The notes under the pieces: generated by a model | What the model saw: the letters and a program-made list of their open reading frames with translations, nothing else | Database searches by the model: none | What the model was told of the DNA's origin: nothing | Source: Anas platyrhynchos | Lineage: Eukaryota > Chordata > Aves > Anseriformes > Anatidae | Assembly: GCF_047663525.1 (NCBI RefSeq) | Contig: NC_092601.1 | Location: 17,197,501-17,261,500, forward strand | Length of the DNA stretch: 64,000 nucleotides | Direction of reading: 5' to 3' | Shown here: piece after piece, positions 28,301 to 43,000 of the stretch | Numbering within the stretch: the first letter of the stretch is position 1 | How the letters are laid out: every line of letters starts with the position of its first letter | Position numbers and translations under genes: made by a program

Positions 28301-31089
28301 GTCTATGGGCTCCATGTCTGAGTTCCCACCTTTACCTCTCCTCTGTGTTGAGAACAGAAAGGTCCATAAAGAGAGAAACCACAGCAACACCCGTGATAAA
28401 GTAACATAACAGCAAGTCGAAAGCTTCGTGCACACACCCCCACACACACATACACCCCGTGGTAGCTTCTGGCAGCAGCTGCATCCCCCTCTGCAGCCCG
28501 CAGAAGCATCCTGGCAGTCGTTCAGACTGCCCACCTCTAAGAGCAGCCGAGGTTAAAGGACTGCTGATGCCTCCTGGCCCCTCTGTGCAGGCTGCAGGCT
28601 GCGTGGCACAGCGCTGCAGGGGCTCTCAGGGTGGCTTCTTGTCCTCCAGCACTTTGTCCCCGAGCTGGGGTGCGGGCACAGAGCCACCTCTGATGCTCCG
28701 GAGGGGCTTGCTCGGGACCAGCACCGTGTGGCAGTTCCAGCTTTCTGGTCCTGCCCAAACGGGGCTGGCTGAGCAGAGCCACGTGTGAGTTTGTGTCCCT
28801 GCACCCAGCTACCTGTCCTGCGTGGGATGCCTCTCCTGTCCCCATTACAACAGATAAGCAGCTGTGATTTCGTATCTCTCATTTCAGTACTTGTGCTAGG
28901 AGAAGAAAAAAAAAGGGGGGGGGAAAATCACTCCAACTTTATCCACTCTCTGCGTAACACTGGAGAATTGTTTCTTGGACACCTCTCCTCCCAGTTGCGA
29001 TCGCGCAACAACTCTGTGGCAACAAAAGCAATTCCCAACATGGAAAAGCAATATTAAGAAAACAGCATATTTTTAGCTCGTCTCGTTTCCAGCTGCTAAA
29101 TCATATTAAAAGACAGCTAATGCCACGTGACCAGCCGTCTCTCCACAGACCTTTCTGAGAATGACTACATTAGAAATGTCGGATGTGCTGAAATTTAGCA
29201 CTGGACAACTGTGCTGGAAGAAGACGTGTGCGAAGAATGCGTTGCAAAGCTTTTGGCTCCTCCCTGGAGCTGTTCTTAAATTAGCTCTCTGCCCAAATTA
29301 ACGCGTGTCTTTCATTTAGGGAGCGCTGCCAGTTTTTTCCTACACATGCCAGGGCTGGTAACTTTAGGGAAGTTTAGTTTTTTTATTTCCTTTCAGAAGA
29401 GCCACCCACAAGCCTCACAACGCTAGTCTTGTTTACCAACTACCCAAGGATTGCGTTTCAAAACAAGCCATTCCGATTACCTGATCCAGTCATCAGGACC
29501 TTTGAAAAGAGGCTGAAAGTCCCTACGACATCTCAGAGCCCAAAGTTCCCTAACCCACGAAGTGCTTGTCCCCAAAAAACTTTGACCCATCAGATTAGCT
29601 TCGATTCAGCCCTTTGAACTGACAGCACTCGGGGCAGAGCAGCTGTGCTGGTGCAGAGGACACGTCACAGCGGTGCCTCCAGCTGAGCTGGGTGTTAATA
29701 AACACGGGGGTGACCCCAAGCCCCAGTAGCTAAGTGCAGGCCCCTTGCTTTTGGCTAGCTGGGAACAAGGAGCAGAGTCTCAGATCCTTCCCCATGCCCT
29801 CCCAGCAGCACAGCTCAGTGACTCTGGAGGCTTGCTTCCCCCTTTTCCTTCAGGAATGAATTTTTGGCATGAATTTTTGCAGGACCATGCTTGAAACTGG
29901 CCGCAGGGCTGACCTGGGCTCTAAATTACCCTTTTTGCAAGAAGCAGGCAGGTTTGTTGGGTGGGGGCGCTCCGTAAGAAATCACTGCTGAAGCCCTGCT
30001 GCCTCTGAGCGATGGCCAAGGCAGGCAGGCAGCTGTGATCTGACCCCAGCTGGCTCCAAGCACAAAACTCTCCCTGGCTCACAGCACAAGCTGCCAGGCG
30101 TGCCAGCTGCCCAGAGCACTCCCATTTCAACTTATGAAAGAACCAGGGTGGGATCGGCCAAGGCATGGGGAGGCAATTCTCCTCGGAGGGTGCGTGTGCA
30201 GGCTGCCTCTCCCCTGCTACGCTGGCTCTCCCGTGCTCCCTAGTGGTCAGCACACACCAGGATGGTCCTAGGGAAAGGCTCTGCACTTGCTCTGCCATCT
30301 AAAAACTTGCACACAGCTGGGTATGAAAGAGTGGAACTGTTCTAAAAAAAAGCAGGGTGGTAGAAAGGGGTTGAGGGATGATCCAAAAGCTCTTTTCACG
30401 TCTGCCTTCATAGGGGCATGCACACAGGGGCCAAGCTCACTCTCCAGGACACGTTTCTGGTATCATCCAGCGTGATGAGGCAGCCTGGGGGGCTCTTTTG
30501 CCCACACGAGGCAGTGGGAGCCTGCCCTGGGACAGAACAGCCTGCATGCAAGGACAGCTTTGGCACAGCATGTGAAGCATTAAGTCTACACGATTTCTCC
30601 TCCTGTAACTTGCTTTTGTATCCAAGCACTTCAAGCAAAGGCTAGAGATTAAGACTGCACCAACTTTCATCAGAAAAAGCAAAGCAAACAGATGCACGCC
30701 AGTGTTGACACGATGTTCCCTACTTATTCTTTTCAGCAACAACTCCGGTTAAAGAAATGGACCCCCCAGGCAAGCTGCATGAACGCAGGACAATTTACCC
30801 GCTCTCATTTTGAAGTCTTTTAGGCTGGCGTACTAAGTAGCAGCTCTTTAGAAATCATTACTGAGCAAGTGCTTGCTCATAGATATCAATTTCAAAATAG
30901 CCGGTACCAGCACGTCACCGGAATACAGAATGAGAAGTCTCAGTCAAAGCAGCTGTCTCCAGCCTGGATTCCACACACAGCCTCCGAAAACGAACCGCAG
31001 AGCAGCCACCTACCACTCCTGTGTTCTGTTTCCGAACATCCAGGGCGGACGCCAGTCCTTTGACAGCCTGTGGATCCTCGTATGTCACG
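19393..31089 (-). CDS. TOM1L2: TOM1L2 exons 12-15: C-terminal tail
   Basis: Exon 12 (31089-31014): [20 protein letters not shown]. Exon 13 (21916-21857, 60 nt): [20 protein letters not shown]. Exon 14 (20046-20010, 37 nt): [12 protein letters not shown]. Exon 15 (19541-19393): [20 protein letters not shown] to SEDALFAL and TGA. Exons 13 and 14 are very short, and exon 13 is phase-neutral (20 whole codons), so skipping it would keep frame. The C-terminal FAL end is identical to human. Confidence 0.94.
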
Positions 31090-34000
31090 CTGCAAGAAAG
31101 GAACAAACCCCAGAACTAGAAGGAAGTCCAGCAGTCACCCGTGCAGAACGTACACGCTGCTCTGATTTACTTCCCCTGCAATCAGAGAGCGTGTTCTTTT
31201 TCTTAACAGGACCTGAAGTGTGCTAAGTGCATTCCAAAAGAGGAATGTGCTCTGTATAAAGAGTGGCTATCAGTTCCAGCGAGCTCGTTGAATTAAAAAG
31301 AGCAAGATTGGCATCATGAAAGGTAGGCAAATAGGTTATGAGGCACCATAAGCACATCCAACAGCTAGCAGGGGACTCTGAAAGGAGGCCTGATTACAGA
31401 CTGTGTTTTGCAGAGCTTTCAGGATGCCATTTGGAAGCCTGACCTTGACGCATGGAGGGGAGGAGGCAGAGAGAAACTCGAAGACAGGTGAAACCTAACA
31501 AGAACTAAAGCAAAGCGCACAAAGAAGTGCACTGAGCTGGGTAATCATCGTCTGTTTGCAGAGGTTGGATTTTTAAAAAGCTCCTTAAGTTGCTGCCTCA
31601 AAAGGAAACGCACCAGCCAGCCAACAGAGGCAACCATATCGTTTCTCTGAGCGCAGGGGGTGAACCAGGAGTTGAAGCCCAGCACCTGCCCGTAAATCTG
31701 CCCCAGGAGGAGCCGTGGGTCTGAGCAGGACGAGCACTTTCCCCTGCAGCGTGCTGGCTTCTCCCAGGCTCTGAGCACAGCACCCAGAGGCTCTCACCTA
31801 CGCATCGTGGCATGTCACACTCGCATCTTTACTGCCTCGCTGTTGCTCACGGAGCACAGTCCAAGGAAGATACAGCAATCCTCCCCTGTGAAATCGCGTG
31901 CTCCTTGTTCTATTAGCTCCGAGAAGTAGATAGAGGTGCAGTGTGGGAAGGCTAGTTTCGCGCTTCATTTAGCGCAAGAGACAGAGGGAACTCCATTAAA
32001 TCTCTCTGCAATGCATCTCCTTTCTGACTACACATTAGGGCTCTCAGCCTGAAATCTCCAGTGGTAACGCGTGTCTCTACAGCAGAGCACATCTCCTCAA
32101 CACTGACACTGCAGCTGAGGCACTACAAACAGCTCTACTCATGACTGCAAATGAGAGATCGCAGTAAGCTTGCCAGCTGAAGTTTTCCAGAGCTGTTAAG
32201 GTCTGAGCTAAACTATTTAACAACATTTCGTGGTTCGAGACAAGACATTAATGATGTTCTGACTGCTGGTAGCCACTACGTCCTCACGAATTTGAAACCA
32301 GGAGGAGGCAAGAAATAACATATGAAAGAAAAATACCTGAGTGTCTTTTAATGAATCTCACTTGACAAGGATCAAAGGATTTCTTAATAGGTGCACAGAT
32401 TTGTTTTACATTAAAATAATTGGACCTGTTAAATACCCATGAAATTGCCAGATTTGCAGCTCTGCAGATGCAAGCCCTTCACATATAAACAAATTAAAGA
32501 TAGTACAGCAGCCGGGCAAGCTACGCTGCCTTGACATCCTGAGAGAGTCTCGCTGCTGGGCCAAAGGGAGAGTTTAACTGGATATTAACTCTGCCCCTGA
32601 TGACTGCAATTCAGTCACCATGACCTTCAGCGAAGGACCCTTAAGCTCCTCTACCTCAAGCACTGGCTGGGTGGACGGGGTGACAAGCTTTTGTGAGAGG
32701 AAGCATCTGCAGAAGTAAAAGCAAGCTCATTTCCAAGTTTCCAGTGAGCTCACTAAGATGGTCAAGTAACATTACTCAGCCGGTCTGCTCTGCCCAGAAG
32801 CAAGAACTTTCCCATTTTCTAGTACTCATAAAGACCAGCAGGATAAGGCCTGGATTAAAAGCACAAAAACATACATCAAAACTACTTTTGCAGTCTGGAG
32901 CAAAGCAAAGAAGTTTCAGATTTATGACCTTAGAAAACAGCAGGGCCATGACTCAAACAGTAAAGACAAACTCCAACATACTTCTTTCGCTGCTCAGCCA
33001 AGGAACTGCCTCTCGTCTGTGCAAACATGTCGAAGTCATCACGAGGGTTACTGTGTTGTAGGGAGCCGAGCGTGCCACTGACGCTGTTTGTACCCAAGTC
33101 TGCAAAAGAAACGAACCAATGAAGCAGCAAACCACGGGCAAGCACCGCTGCCGTGACTGTGAGAGGAAGTTACTAACAATGCAGCTACAAACGTCATCTG
33201 GTTAACAGTTGTAGCGCTGAGCACAACTGTCCAGAAGAGGCTGGAGGCTGCCTGATCCACAGCTAAAAGAGGAAAATGGCTCCTTGTAAATCCCACTGTG
33301 AGAAGAGTTCACATTAGGGATCTCAGCAATGGCTCAGACCTGCTCCCACACTCACACACCTGGATTTGCTAGCAGCCCCAAGCATGCTGTTCAAGACCCA
33401 CAGACTGCTCAGGCTTGAAAAGATCCATGCATTGCAGCCTCGTGTTCATAGACACTGCTTAGATCAGGTACTCACCAAGCCCTGCAAGCTGTGAAGAAAG
33501 TGAAGACTGGGGTGTTGAGTTTCCGACCATTGGGCTTACTACAGCTGGAGAGCCAGGCCCCAAATCTATTAAATTATCTTCTGTCACCTCGTTCAGCACC
33601 TGTTGGGACACAAAAGCACAGTAAGTTACACATGCCAGAGATTTATTCCTGCAGTACAACATTTAACCCCCCAAAAATAATGGTTGCTTCCTAAAAAGAC
33701 CTTTCTTGTGTACTTCCAAATGGAGTCCTCTCTTGGGTACTAGGGTGATGAGTGCAGAAGAGAAAGGGTCAGACAGTAAAGAACTGTTTGACTGCTCAGG
33801 ACAGCAGGGAATCTACATCTCTCCAGATTTATCTAATGTGTCTGTGTTCTCCACCTCTTTTAGCACCAGACCACTGTGAATGTCAGAAGTCTGCCCAGAC
33901 TCAGAAGCAATCAAAAAAGTCAACAGATGAAAGAAAATCCATCAAGGATTGTAAACACAGAGATGTTTTAGAGCAGCGTCTTCCTGAGCTACAAGTGTCA

Positions 34001-37000
34001 CCTGAAGTTTGCCACATTCTTATGCTCTTCTCTTTGTTCCCACTATTAACCACCACCACAGGCAGGACCCAGGGCTGGATGGACTTTGATCTGGCATGGC
34101 TAGTATGGTGTAACCACTGCTGCAATAAATGGAGCTAGGTACTTACCCCATTGCTGGCATTTTGCGTCGAACGCCCTGATCGGTAACGTTCAAATCTGTT
34201 AAAAAAAATAAATGAAAATCAACATGGACTGTTAAAGTCACCAACAAACAATGAAAAATGCAAGTTTATAACGAAGTCGTGAAATGCTTGTGACTGAACT
34301 TAGCCTTCATTGCTTCAAAAGAGAACTTTAAAAGCTTTAACTCCAAGCTAGGACAAAGAGAGGACAGCTACAGGAGTTGCATCCTTGCTAGTGAGGATAT
34401 TAAGTTGACTAATCTGACCTTGCAGCACACGCATGCCTGAAAAACACTGTAGGATTTGTCTTTGTTTTTTTCTTTTTTCATTAAGTGCTTCTTGATAGAC
34501 TATCCTGTTAGCCAAGGGACAGGAGCAACTGCAGTAAGATTGATGCTCCCAGCTAAACAAGTTGAGCACCGCAGTGAGTCTTACTCCCACTTAACAGCTC
34601 CCTCTTGCTGCAATACATGTAAATTAGAAGCCATACGCATGCCAGCACGGCCCTATCCAGGCAGCTCGTGTCAAGAGCAGCAGTACTTAGTAAATAATTT
34701 CTTAAACCATTCTGGGTCAGCGCAAAGATCGTCAGAGTCTATGTTCAAATGGGCTGGTGCTTCCCAGGAAGTAATGATGATGGATAAAAAACCTCACGCT
34801 TGTTAGGGGAAGAAGTCTGCCCAGTCAAGATCTGGTCTCTTCTCTGCTCCTTCCCCCTCCAGCCGTACAGCTGGGACCCCAAACATAAACCCAGCCTTCA
34901 AGAGCTCAAAAAAGCAGAGGGAACTACCTCCTCCTAAGGCTCATCTGAGCCCACTCTGTCCTTCCTTACCAGGAGAAGCATCATGATTTTTCTGAAGCTA
35001 GATTTTTTTTCTCCCCTCATTCAAAAGTAATTTCACACATTACCTCTCTATTTAGTAAAAAAATAATAATAATAAAAAATCATTGAATCCTTTGGGTTTT
35101 CTCCCAGATGAACAAAATGCAGTGGAGAATCTCAAGCAAACTGAAATATTTTTTTTTTAAAGTAACAGGAAAATGCAGACTTAAAAGGCAGCAAAAACAA
35201 ATCCAGGCCCAAATTTCAATTTTAGGAAACCGTGGGTGTCTAGCTTTACTGGAAATCCAGCTCCCTGAACTGGAAACCTACGACACCTCCCACCTCCTAT
35301 TTCTCACCAGAAGGCTTATGAAGCACACGTTCCTTTACATCCAGAGCTCCAGAGCGATGGCCAGAGCTCCTGCCTCAGTCACTGCCAGAGCTTGGTACCC
35401 ACACCAGAAATCAGTGTGATGGATGCGGAGCTTTTGGAACAACAGAGGAGGAGCTGGGATTTATTGAAAGGCTCAGACCAGTGCAGCTGCTGTGCCACGA
35501 AGAGCTTGCTAACACTGCTCACCTCTCAGCCTGCAACGATTACAAACACTTCGGCTACGGGCTGCAAAGCTGCAGATGGAGGGAGGTGGAAAAAATATGA
35601 AGGGTGACCAAACTAAGCCTCAGTGACAGTTACACTCTGCCCCTTGTAGAATTACGCTCGTGCATGAAACGCACGCCATCTCCCACAAAAAGCCAGCATT
35701 TGTTTCAAAGTTTGCCCCGATCTCCTCTGAAGGGCTAAATCAAAGACAGAATCGAGGCCACAGAGCCTTCTTTCCAGCCTCTGCCGTGACAGCACAGATT
35801 CACAGATCTGGAGTCTAATTTATTTTTAAAGGCTTGAGAAACAAAGCCCTGTGCTAAGAACAAGGAACAAAGGGTACTCTTTAGTGCCTCACTCCCCAGG
35901 CCTGTCATTACGGGGAAGATTAAACTTTCCCAAGACTGCCGCATCACGTGCCACCTCCTGCAGCAGATGTGGCTGACAGCGCCTTTGTCTGACATGCTGA
36001 AAGTCCTCTGACCCAAGTCCCGCCCCTGGGGATGATGCCTGCAGATCAGCTCTTCAAAAAAGCCCAGCTCTGCACAAGCCGGGCTTTTTCAAGATTTTCA
36101 GCGTTCTTTAAAAACAAAAGCCTTACACGCACGGAGGCCGTGCCCGCATCAGGCAGCTCCCCCTGCACCGGGGCTGAAAGGAGAAAGCTCAGAGATCAGA
36201 AGGCAGAGAGAGAGCTCACAGGAGCCTCCCTGAGCCAGGAAGCAGCACAAGCATTTGTGCAGAGCCTAAGCTAGCAAAGTGGAACCAGCAGCCGGGGTTG
36301 TGCTATTTTCAGCCCCAAGCTCCTACATTCGTGCAGCACCACCCAGCAGGGACGGACGGGCTCACGTCTCCGCCAGTTCAAAGAGTTTTGCACCAAGTTG
36401 CCCTGCGTTTTACAGACGTTCCCTGCAAAAATTCAACTGCGAGGACAAAAAAAAATAAAATCTTAGGATTTAAAGCAACAACTGGAATAGCAATGTTACC
36501 ATAAAAGACAACAGAAGGATTTTGTGAATGCTTTCTGTGTTTTTTTGTTACGCTGGACCATTGGCCCAGTTGGCCATCTCCATCAACTGACCTCTTTAAC
36601 AGCTGAATGAAATCCCGGAACAAATGTAAACAGTTGACAGAAAAGGTGCCTCACCTTTCGTATCTGAGGAAGACGTTATTTAAATCATCATTCACGTGCA
36701 GCAGCTCCTCTGTGACTTCTTCATTGGACACTCGTGAGATCAGCTCCACAATTCTCTGCTGCATAGCTCTACAGGTTCGGTTCAGTTCCTACAAGGAATG
36801 CATTGTGCACACACATTCTGATAAGCAGCTAGCAATAAGTAGATTTAGTTGAGCTCTGTTCACAGCCAAACATATCCCCCAGCTGAGAAACACTAAGACA
36901 AGTCTATCTTTGCATGATTAAATGTCACCCAAAAGCACATCTAATCAAACATGCCCTTCAAGAGACGATGGCATAAAACCTTGAGAGCCTATTTACAATT

Positions 37001-40000
37001 CAACATCCTGATTCTTCTTTAACTCTGAGCTCTTCAGAAAATAAATAACTGTACTTTAGTGATCTGTTTTAAGAATAAAACATGGTAATACAACAGCTTT
37101 CCAGAAGAGAGTTTCCAACGAAAACTCCATCTGCTCTTCTTGATGGCATCACCCTCAAAAACTAAAAGATGCAGGCGGTGGAGCAAGTGGGGAAAAAAGT
37201 TCATCAGGGCTACCACAGGTAGCTAAATGTGTGCTACACAGCTGGAAGAGAAGGGCTGGGGACGCAGAACTTGCCAGAGAAGATGAGGGTGAACACACTA
37301 CAAGGAGCAGGAGCATGAAAAGATGAGCACCTCGCTCAGAACTGCACTGCACACAGAAACACTCCCATCACCTGAGTGAGCCCACAGGCACGGACGGCAA
37401 AAAGGCAGTGGGAAGTTTCAGAAGAACGTTTTAAAAGAATATAGAGTAAGGGGATTTATTTTAGAAGTCTCTCATTCCAAGAAACCTGGGTGTGAGTTTG
37501 CCTGAAGGGGTTCTCCTGCTTCCAGGACATCTCTTTGATCACCAATTACTTAGCAGATTTTTTTTTTACCACCGTTGGTCTGAAAGGCCTCGAGACCAAA
37601 GGTCAGAGCTGACTGGTATGTCGAGGAGGAACTACAAGAAGAAACGTGACATATGGCACGGCGCCACCGACTAGACCCACGGTTTTACTTCAATAAGCAC
37701 TGACATTTCAACTAAAGCATGTCCCTTCGTCATCTCCCGCCCCCCCCAGCTCCACTTCAGAGCAAAAATTCAGCACTAAACAAGGATGACTTGTTGGTAC
37801 ACAACCTTCGGGATGAAAGCAAAAATGTGTTTGTTTTCCTTGCTTGGTCTGACATCCTAAGCTCTGGATAAATTTCACCTAGTGCAATCCAGCTGCCTTA
37901 ACAGCTTGAAGAATGTGTTCTCCAATGTCAGTTTTGATCCCATCACTTTAGAAGCAGATTGTGACATTTCAGAGGTTTGTTTGCTGCCTTTCCGAGAGGG
38001 CTGACAGTACCTATCTATTCTGCTCAGAGCTGGCTCTCTAGCAAGCTGTTTACATTTGATTGTTGGAGAAAATGTCAGGAATTATTTAAGGCGGATGGCT
38101 ATATAAACCTCAAAGCAAGGAGTCCTTGCAGACGGCACCCGGCTCACAGCTTTCAAAAGACTAACCACCCTTTGTCATCAAAAAACGGGTTCTCACCAGC
38201 TCTGTGATTCAGATTTAGGACGCATCAGTCGAAGGGAACCAGTTGGAAGGAAGAATCGCTGCTGTCGCTCCATTTTACGATCAAGTTCTTTAACCTTAGA
38301 GCTGTGCCGTGAGCTTACGCTGTCAAGATGTTAGCAGTTATTTCTGAATGTAAGCAAACCGTTCTACACGGTTTTGGTCTGTCATGGTTTCCTGGAAGCT
38401 TCTTTTGCTTTGAGCAGTCCAACCCAAATGGGCAGGAACTGAAAGGCTCTTTATTGCAAAGCCTCTCATCAGATGCCATCGTGGCTCTGAGACAAACACA
38501 CAATACCGCTGCATGGGAGAGACCAGCTTTTGGATGGATTTCAAGCTCTGATGTATCACAGAGAGCAATTCCCTGCCTCCCTCCAAATGTACTATTGTGG
38601 GAGCCCATCCTCCCTGCTGGAGGATCAAAACAGCAGCCTATTTCTGAAGCTATGGAAAGGCAAATACCACGTTAAGAGCAGCAGCTGGAATGCCAGATCA
38701 CAGTATTCCTCATCTGTGCTGCATTTGTTCCTCAGCCAAGGGCACCCCGCTACCACCAGCCTGGGGAAGCAGATATGAAGCTTGACCCAAGAGCTCAACT
38801 AATACAGTTTTCTGAGATAATAAATACAGCTCTGGATTGAGACTTTCCAGGAAATAAAACTCTTCTGGGTACTCCATCAAACCCTCTGGACAGCAGGAAA
38901 CTTCAGCTGAGCTCCTGCCTTAAGCCACTGGCTTCAGGAGAAGCTACAGCACATCTGGAGGGAGAGTTCATATATTTCGAGATGCAGAGAATCCACAGAC
39001 CCTTGGCAATATTTAGTCCAGCTGGAAATACGGAGTGTGCTTTCCTGCAGTGACTGGAAATGCTTTACCATCGCATGAGTGATGACAGAGGACTTGAAAG
39101 CAGCAGAAACGCTCGGTGCTTACTGAGCCTATGGCAATTTTAGGCTGTGTTGTGGTAAAGATGACTTTATGTTCAACATTAGGAAAAAAAGAGCTACATG
39201 GGCAAGAAGGCACTGGAGCAGGTTTCAAGGGAAGTTAGGAAATCCTTGTCATTAGAAGCTTTAATAAATGAAGAACATTAAGCGATGAGACTAACTGGGG
39301 TCAAGCACAGCCCAAATTCGTTATGTAAACCAAGCAAGCCAAGGCACTGAAGTGAACTACAACAAAAGCCACCCCCTCAAAAAACACTCAAGCACGGAAA
39401 GGATCAGAATCGTATCTGCTAGGGAAGCATTACCTGGAGTAACTCAAGGTCTGAGGAATCCTCTTGTCCAGGTACCATTTCTGTCAGCATTTCAGACATC
39501 ACTTTTGTATTCCCACGAACAATATCCAGTTCACTGCGCAGCCGGGCAATCTATTTTGGGGTAAAAAGACAGCAAGATGCTACACAGTCTTGTGGCTTTA
39601 AGCAGATGATTTTCCAGAACTGACTTTGTGATACATCTGGTTCTGTCTGACTTAATATCGGAAGCTCTGGGTATTCTACTGGAGGGGAAAAAAAAGTTAA
39701 AGGCAAAAAACCTTTTACCCAGGAGACAGTTTTAGAAAAAGCAACAGAAAAAGAAAAGAACTTTGCAGGACTGGTCACTATCACAAAGCCAGATGTGCTA
39801 CGCTCGTATGGAAGGGAAGTAATTGGAAACAGCAGCTAAAAACAGATTTTGGTTGCAGTATACCTTGTGTGTCTCACTCAAATATGGGGAAAGTTATACA
39901 ACTTTTGAGCATGATCTTTGGCTCTGAAGTTACTATTTTTGCACAGAGAAAAGCTGAGCTTATATTAGGGCATTTGCTAGGGTCTTAGGCATGCAGGCTT

Positions 40001-43000
40001 AAGTCCTTGTCAGAAAGACTTTGTGCATCTGCAAGACATTCTGTGCCTCTGAAGGCGTGGGGCTCGTGGGAGTAACTGTTTACCTACAGCACAACTGCTG
40101 TGTCGATTGGTGTATCAGACTGAGGTTTCATAACTGCTGCCATTAGGAGGCCACATGTACAAATAACCCTAGATTTTACAGCACAATAGGAGGAAAGATT
40201 ACTAAGTAGAACCAGACTTTCCTAGGCAATTAAAGTCAGAAGAGTTAAAACCAGAGTTCCTCTGCAAACTAGCTTTTAATTTGATCTGCTTAGTCGCACT
40301 CAGAAGAATAATCATCCCAATACCTGTTCAGAGTTAGCAGTGATGGGACCAGTCACGTTCAGAGCTGGAGCCTGAGGAGCAGAATACGCCGTTGGAGAAG
40401 TTGAAGAGTAAGAACTGGTGCTCATCCTTTGCTGAGACTGTGAATTGTGCATATTTGCTGCAGGATCAACTTCGGGAACACTCTGCCACATCAGAAAGAC
40501 AAGAGTTCAAAAGCTGAATGGTGACGGCACTTGCTTTGTCAGCAACCTCAGGCCAGATATGCTCAAATATAGAACATAATTGTACCTTGTGGAAAAGGTC
40601 AGTGTAGTCATGAAAACAGACTAGCAGGCCAGCCCATCAACAGCCAGCTGCAACAAAAATGCATGCCCGTATGTTTTGACCCAACCCACGTGCATTTAAG
40701 TTGATTTATCTTTACAAGAAAAGTGAGAAGAAACATAAAAACAGGAGCTAAAGATAAATAATTGTAAATAATTTAAAAACTGGGAATTAAACTGCAGGCT
40801 TACAAAAGATGATGTGATAAATAGATACCGGATTTAATTGATCTTGACACAAGGATTGCAATCTTTCAGCCCTGATCATCTGCATTTACCACTTCAAAGA
40901 CTCATTAACTTCTCAGGGTGAATAATCAGCACACCTGTGATCATAAAGTTACTCACTAGCAGCAGTTTTGTCAACTTTACAGGCCTAACTGTTCAAAGGT
41001 ATAAAGACCTCATGTTACCATGAGATCAGTGGGAGATTCAGACTCTGTACACCTTTAAAAGACAGGCTTTGGTTCAGGCTTATCACTAACAAAAACAAGT
41101 AGAGCACTGAGAAAAGGAAGCAAATCTGAATCACATATCCTTCTGCTCTCTATTTGAGCAAATTAGCTGCATTTATCTGGTGGGTTTGTGGTACGAGACA
41201 AGTGTACAAACCTCAAAGCTCTTTTCAGATTGATGCTTGACTCCAGGGAGAAGAAACCATTACTTTATCAACCAGTCAAAATGCAGCTGTATTATGCTTC
41301 TATTACATGCCCCTTCACTATAAAAAGGTCTTTTCAGAAGTGAGAAAATAAGCCCAATTCAGAAAAACAGGAGGAGAAAAAAGAACAGTTACCCAACTAT
41401 CTCCACGTCTCTGGAAAATGCCCGTGGCATTGCAATGCTGCAACTTACCCTCTGTGGTGTGTGGATTGGAGATAAAGCATCGAGATCTGCCATGGGAAAC
41501 TCTATGCCTTTCCTCTTGAGTTCTTCATAAATATGCACTACTCCAGTTAAATCAGGGCTACTTCGAAAGGCATCAGCCCAAGCCTGGAAAACACGAGGGA
41601 TTATCCACAAACCTTCCCAGTGAAGTTCCTGATACATCCTGACCTTGGGTACTAACTACAAAAGCTTTCGCATATTTCAGCCTCAAAGGGAAGCTGTAAT
41701 CATTAAACCTGATCTGAAAGATCCTAAAAATGTTATCAAGACAGTCACGTAGGCACTTTATATGGCTGTAACACAGACAGCAACCCAGTGCACATTAGCT
41801 TCGTACAGCCCCGCTTCATCAGGATCTATAAATGCATGTGAAAGCCTCTTCCAAGCTCCTCTCCGTAGCACTGATTGCATGCTGATCTTTTCTTCATATC
41901 CTGTGGCCAATGACCCACCAAAAAAAAGCCTGCATGAAAGATTAAATCGATCTAGGCAAAATTTATGAAGTCACACAGCAATCCTACATAACCTTAATTT
42001 ATTCTGTGAAACATCCTCATCTATCGAGGAAGAAAAAAACACAGCTGTCAAGTTTTTGTCAGTATTTTATTTGGACCAAACTTAAATAAAAAGGGCTGTT
42101 TCTGAGGTTCTTATATCGCAAAACATGCAGTGCCACGAGCAGCAGAACTAATGAAGCCCCTATTCTTATGGAGCATATCCAACACTAAGACACCCCGCAG
42201 TGTCAGAAAGAGCAAGCTTAAAGGGAGAATTTCCCACAACCAGAACACTCGTAGTATCTCTCCTGCTTGAGCCCTCTCGTGTCTAAAAAGACTTCAACTC
42301 ATATTTGAGCTTTTCCTTCACCAGGAGCACTAAGTGCTTCTCTTCGCCAGCCAGCCTCCCGTACTCATGAAGCTGTTCACAACGTAACATCCTGAAAGAG
42401 TCTACCCCCTTTTTTTTTTTTTTTCCTGGAAATTTGCCAGGTATTAACAATTTAGGGGAAGGAAAAACTGCAATATTAACTCAATTATTTTTAACTCAAT
42501 TAAAAATGAAGCGTTCCCCCGTTTGTGAGGTAGAGTAGAAGTGGGCTGGCTCCAGAACTACTGAGAGATGTGTGTGGGCTCCGAACTTAATTCATTTAGT
42601 CATCCCTTTTACACCAGTTCTTTGACTATTTTTATTTTAAAAGCTGTTTTTAAACCCTGCTTCGTATTGAAGAGGAGAGAAATCAAAGGTAGCAAAACAA
42701 GATAAGAAATAATATTAACTTTTAATGTGCATTGTAATTTATTCTATTCTAAGAGCATTTCCTACCCTGTGTGCTCAGGAGACAACCTATTATCGCCTGC
42801 GAGCTAACAATTCTGGGTTTGCTTCTTAGCTTTGCTCGAGTAAATTAACGTTCTGATGCAGCGCAAGTCCAAACAGCCCCATGTGAGCCATGGAAACCAG
42901 CTCGGACTGCAATGAGCCATTCAGTTTTCTTGGAAGTGACCTTCAAAACCGTCCCTAATTATCACGGAGACATTCACTGCGCAGGTACCTCTCTGCTCTC

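Noticed and set aside
31980..32000. - strand ATGGAGTTCC resembling the TOM1L2 start (MEF)
   Set aside because: It continues MEFPLSL without the conserved LLGNPF, has no matching donor, and lies downstream of exons 2-11 in the gene.
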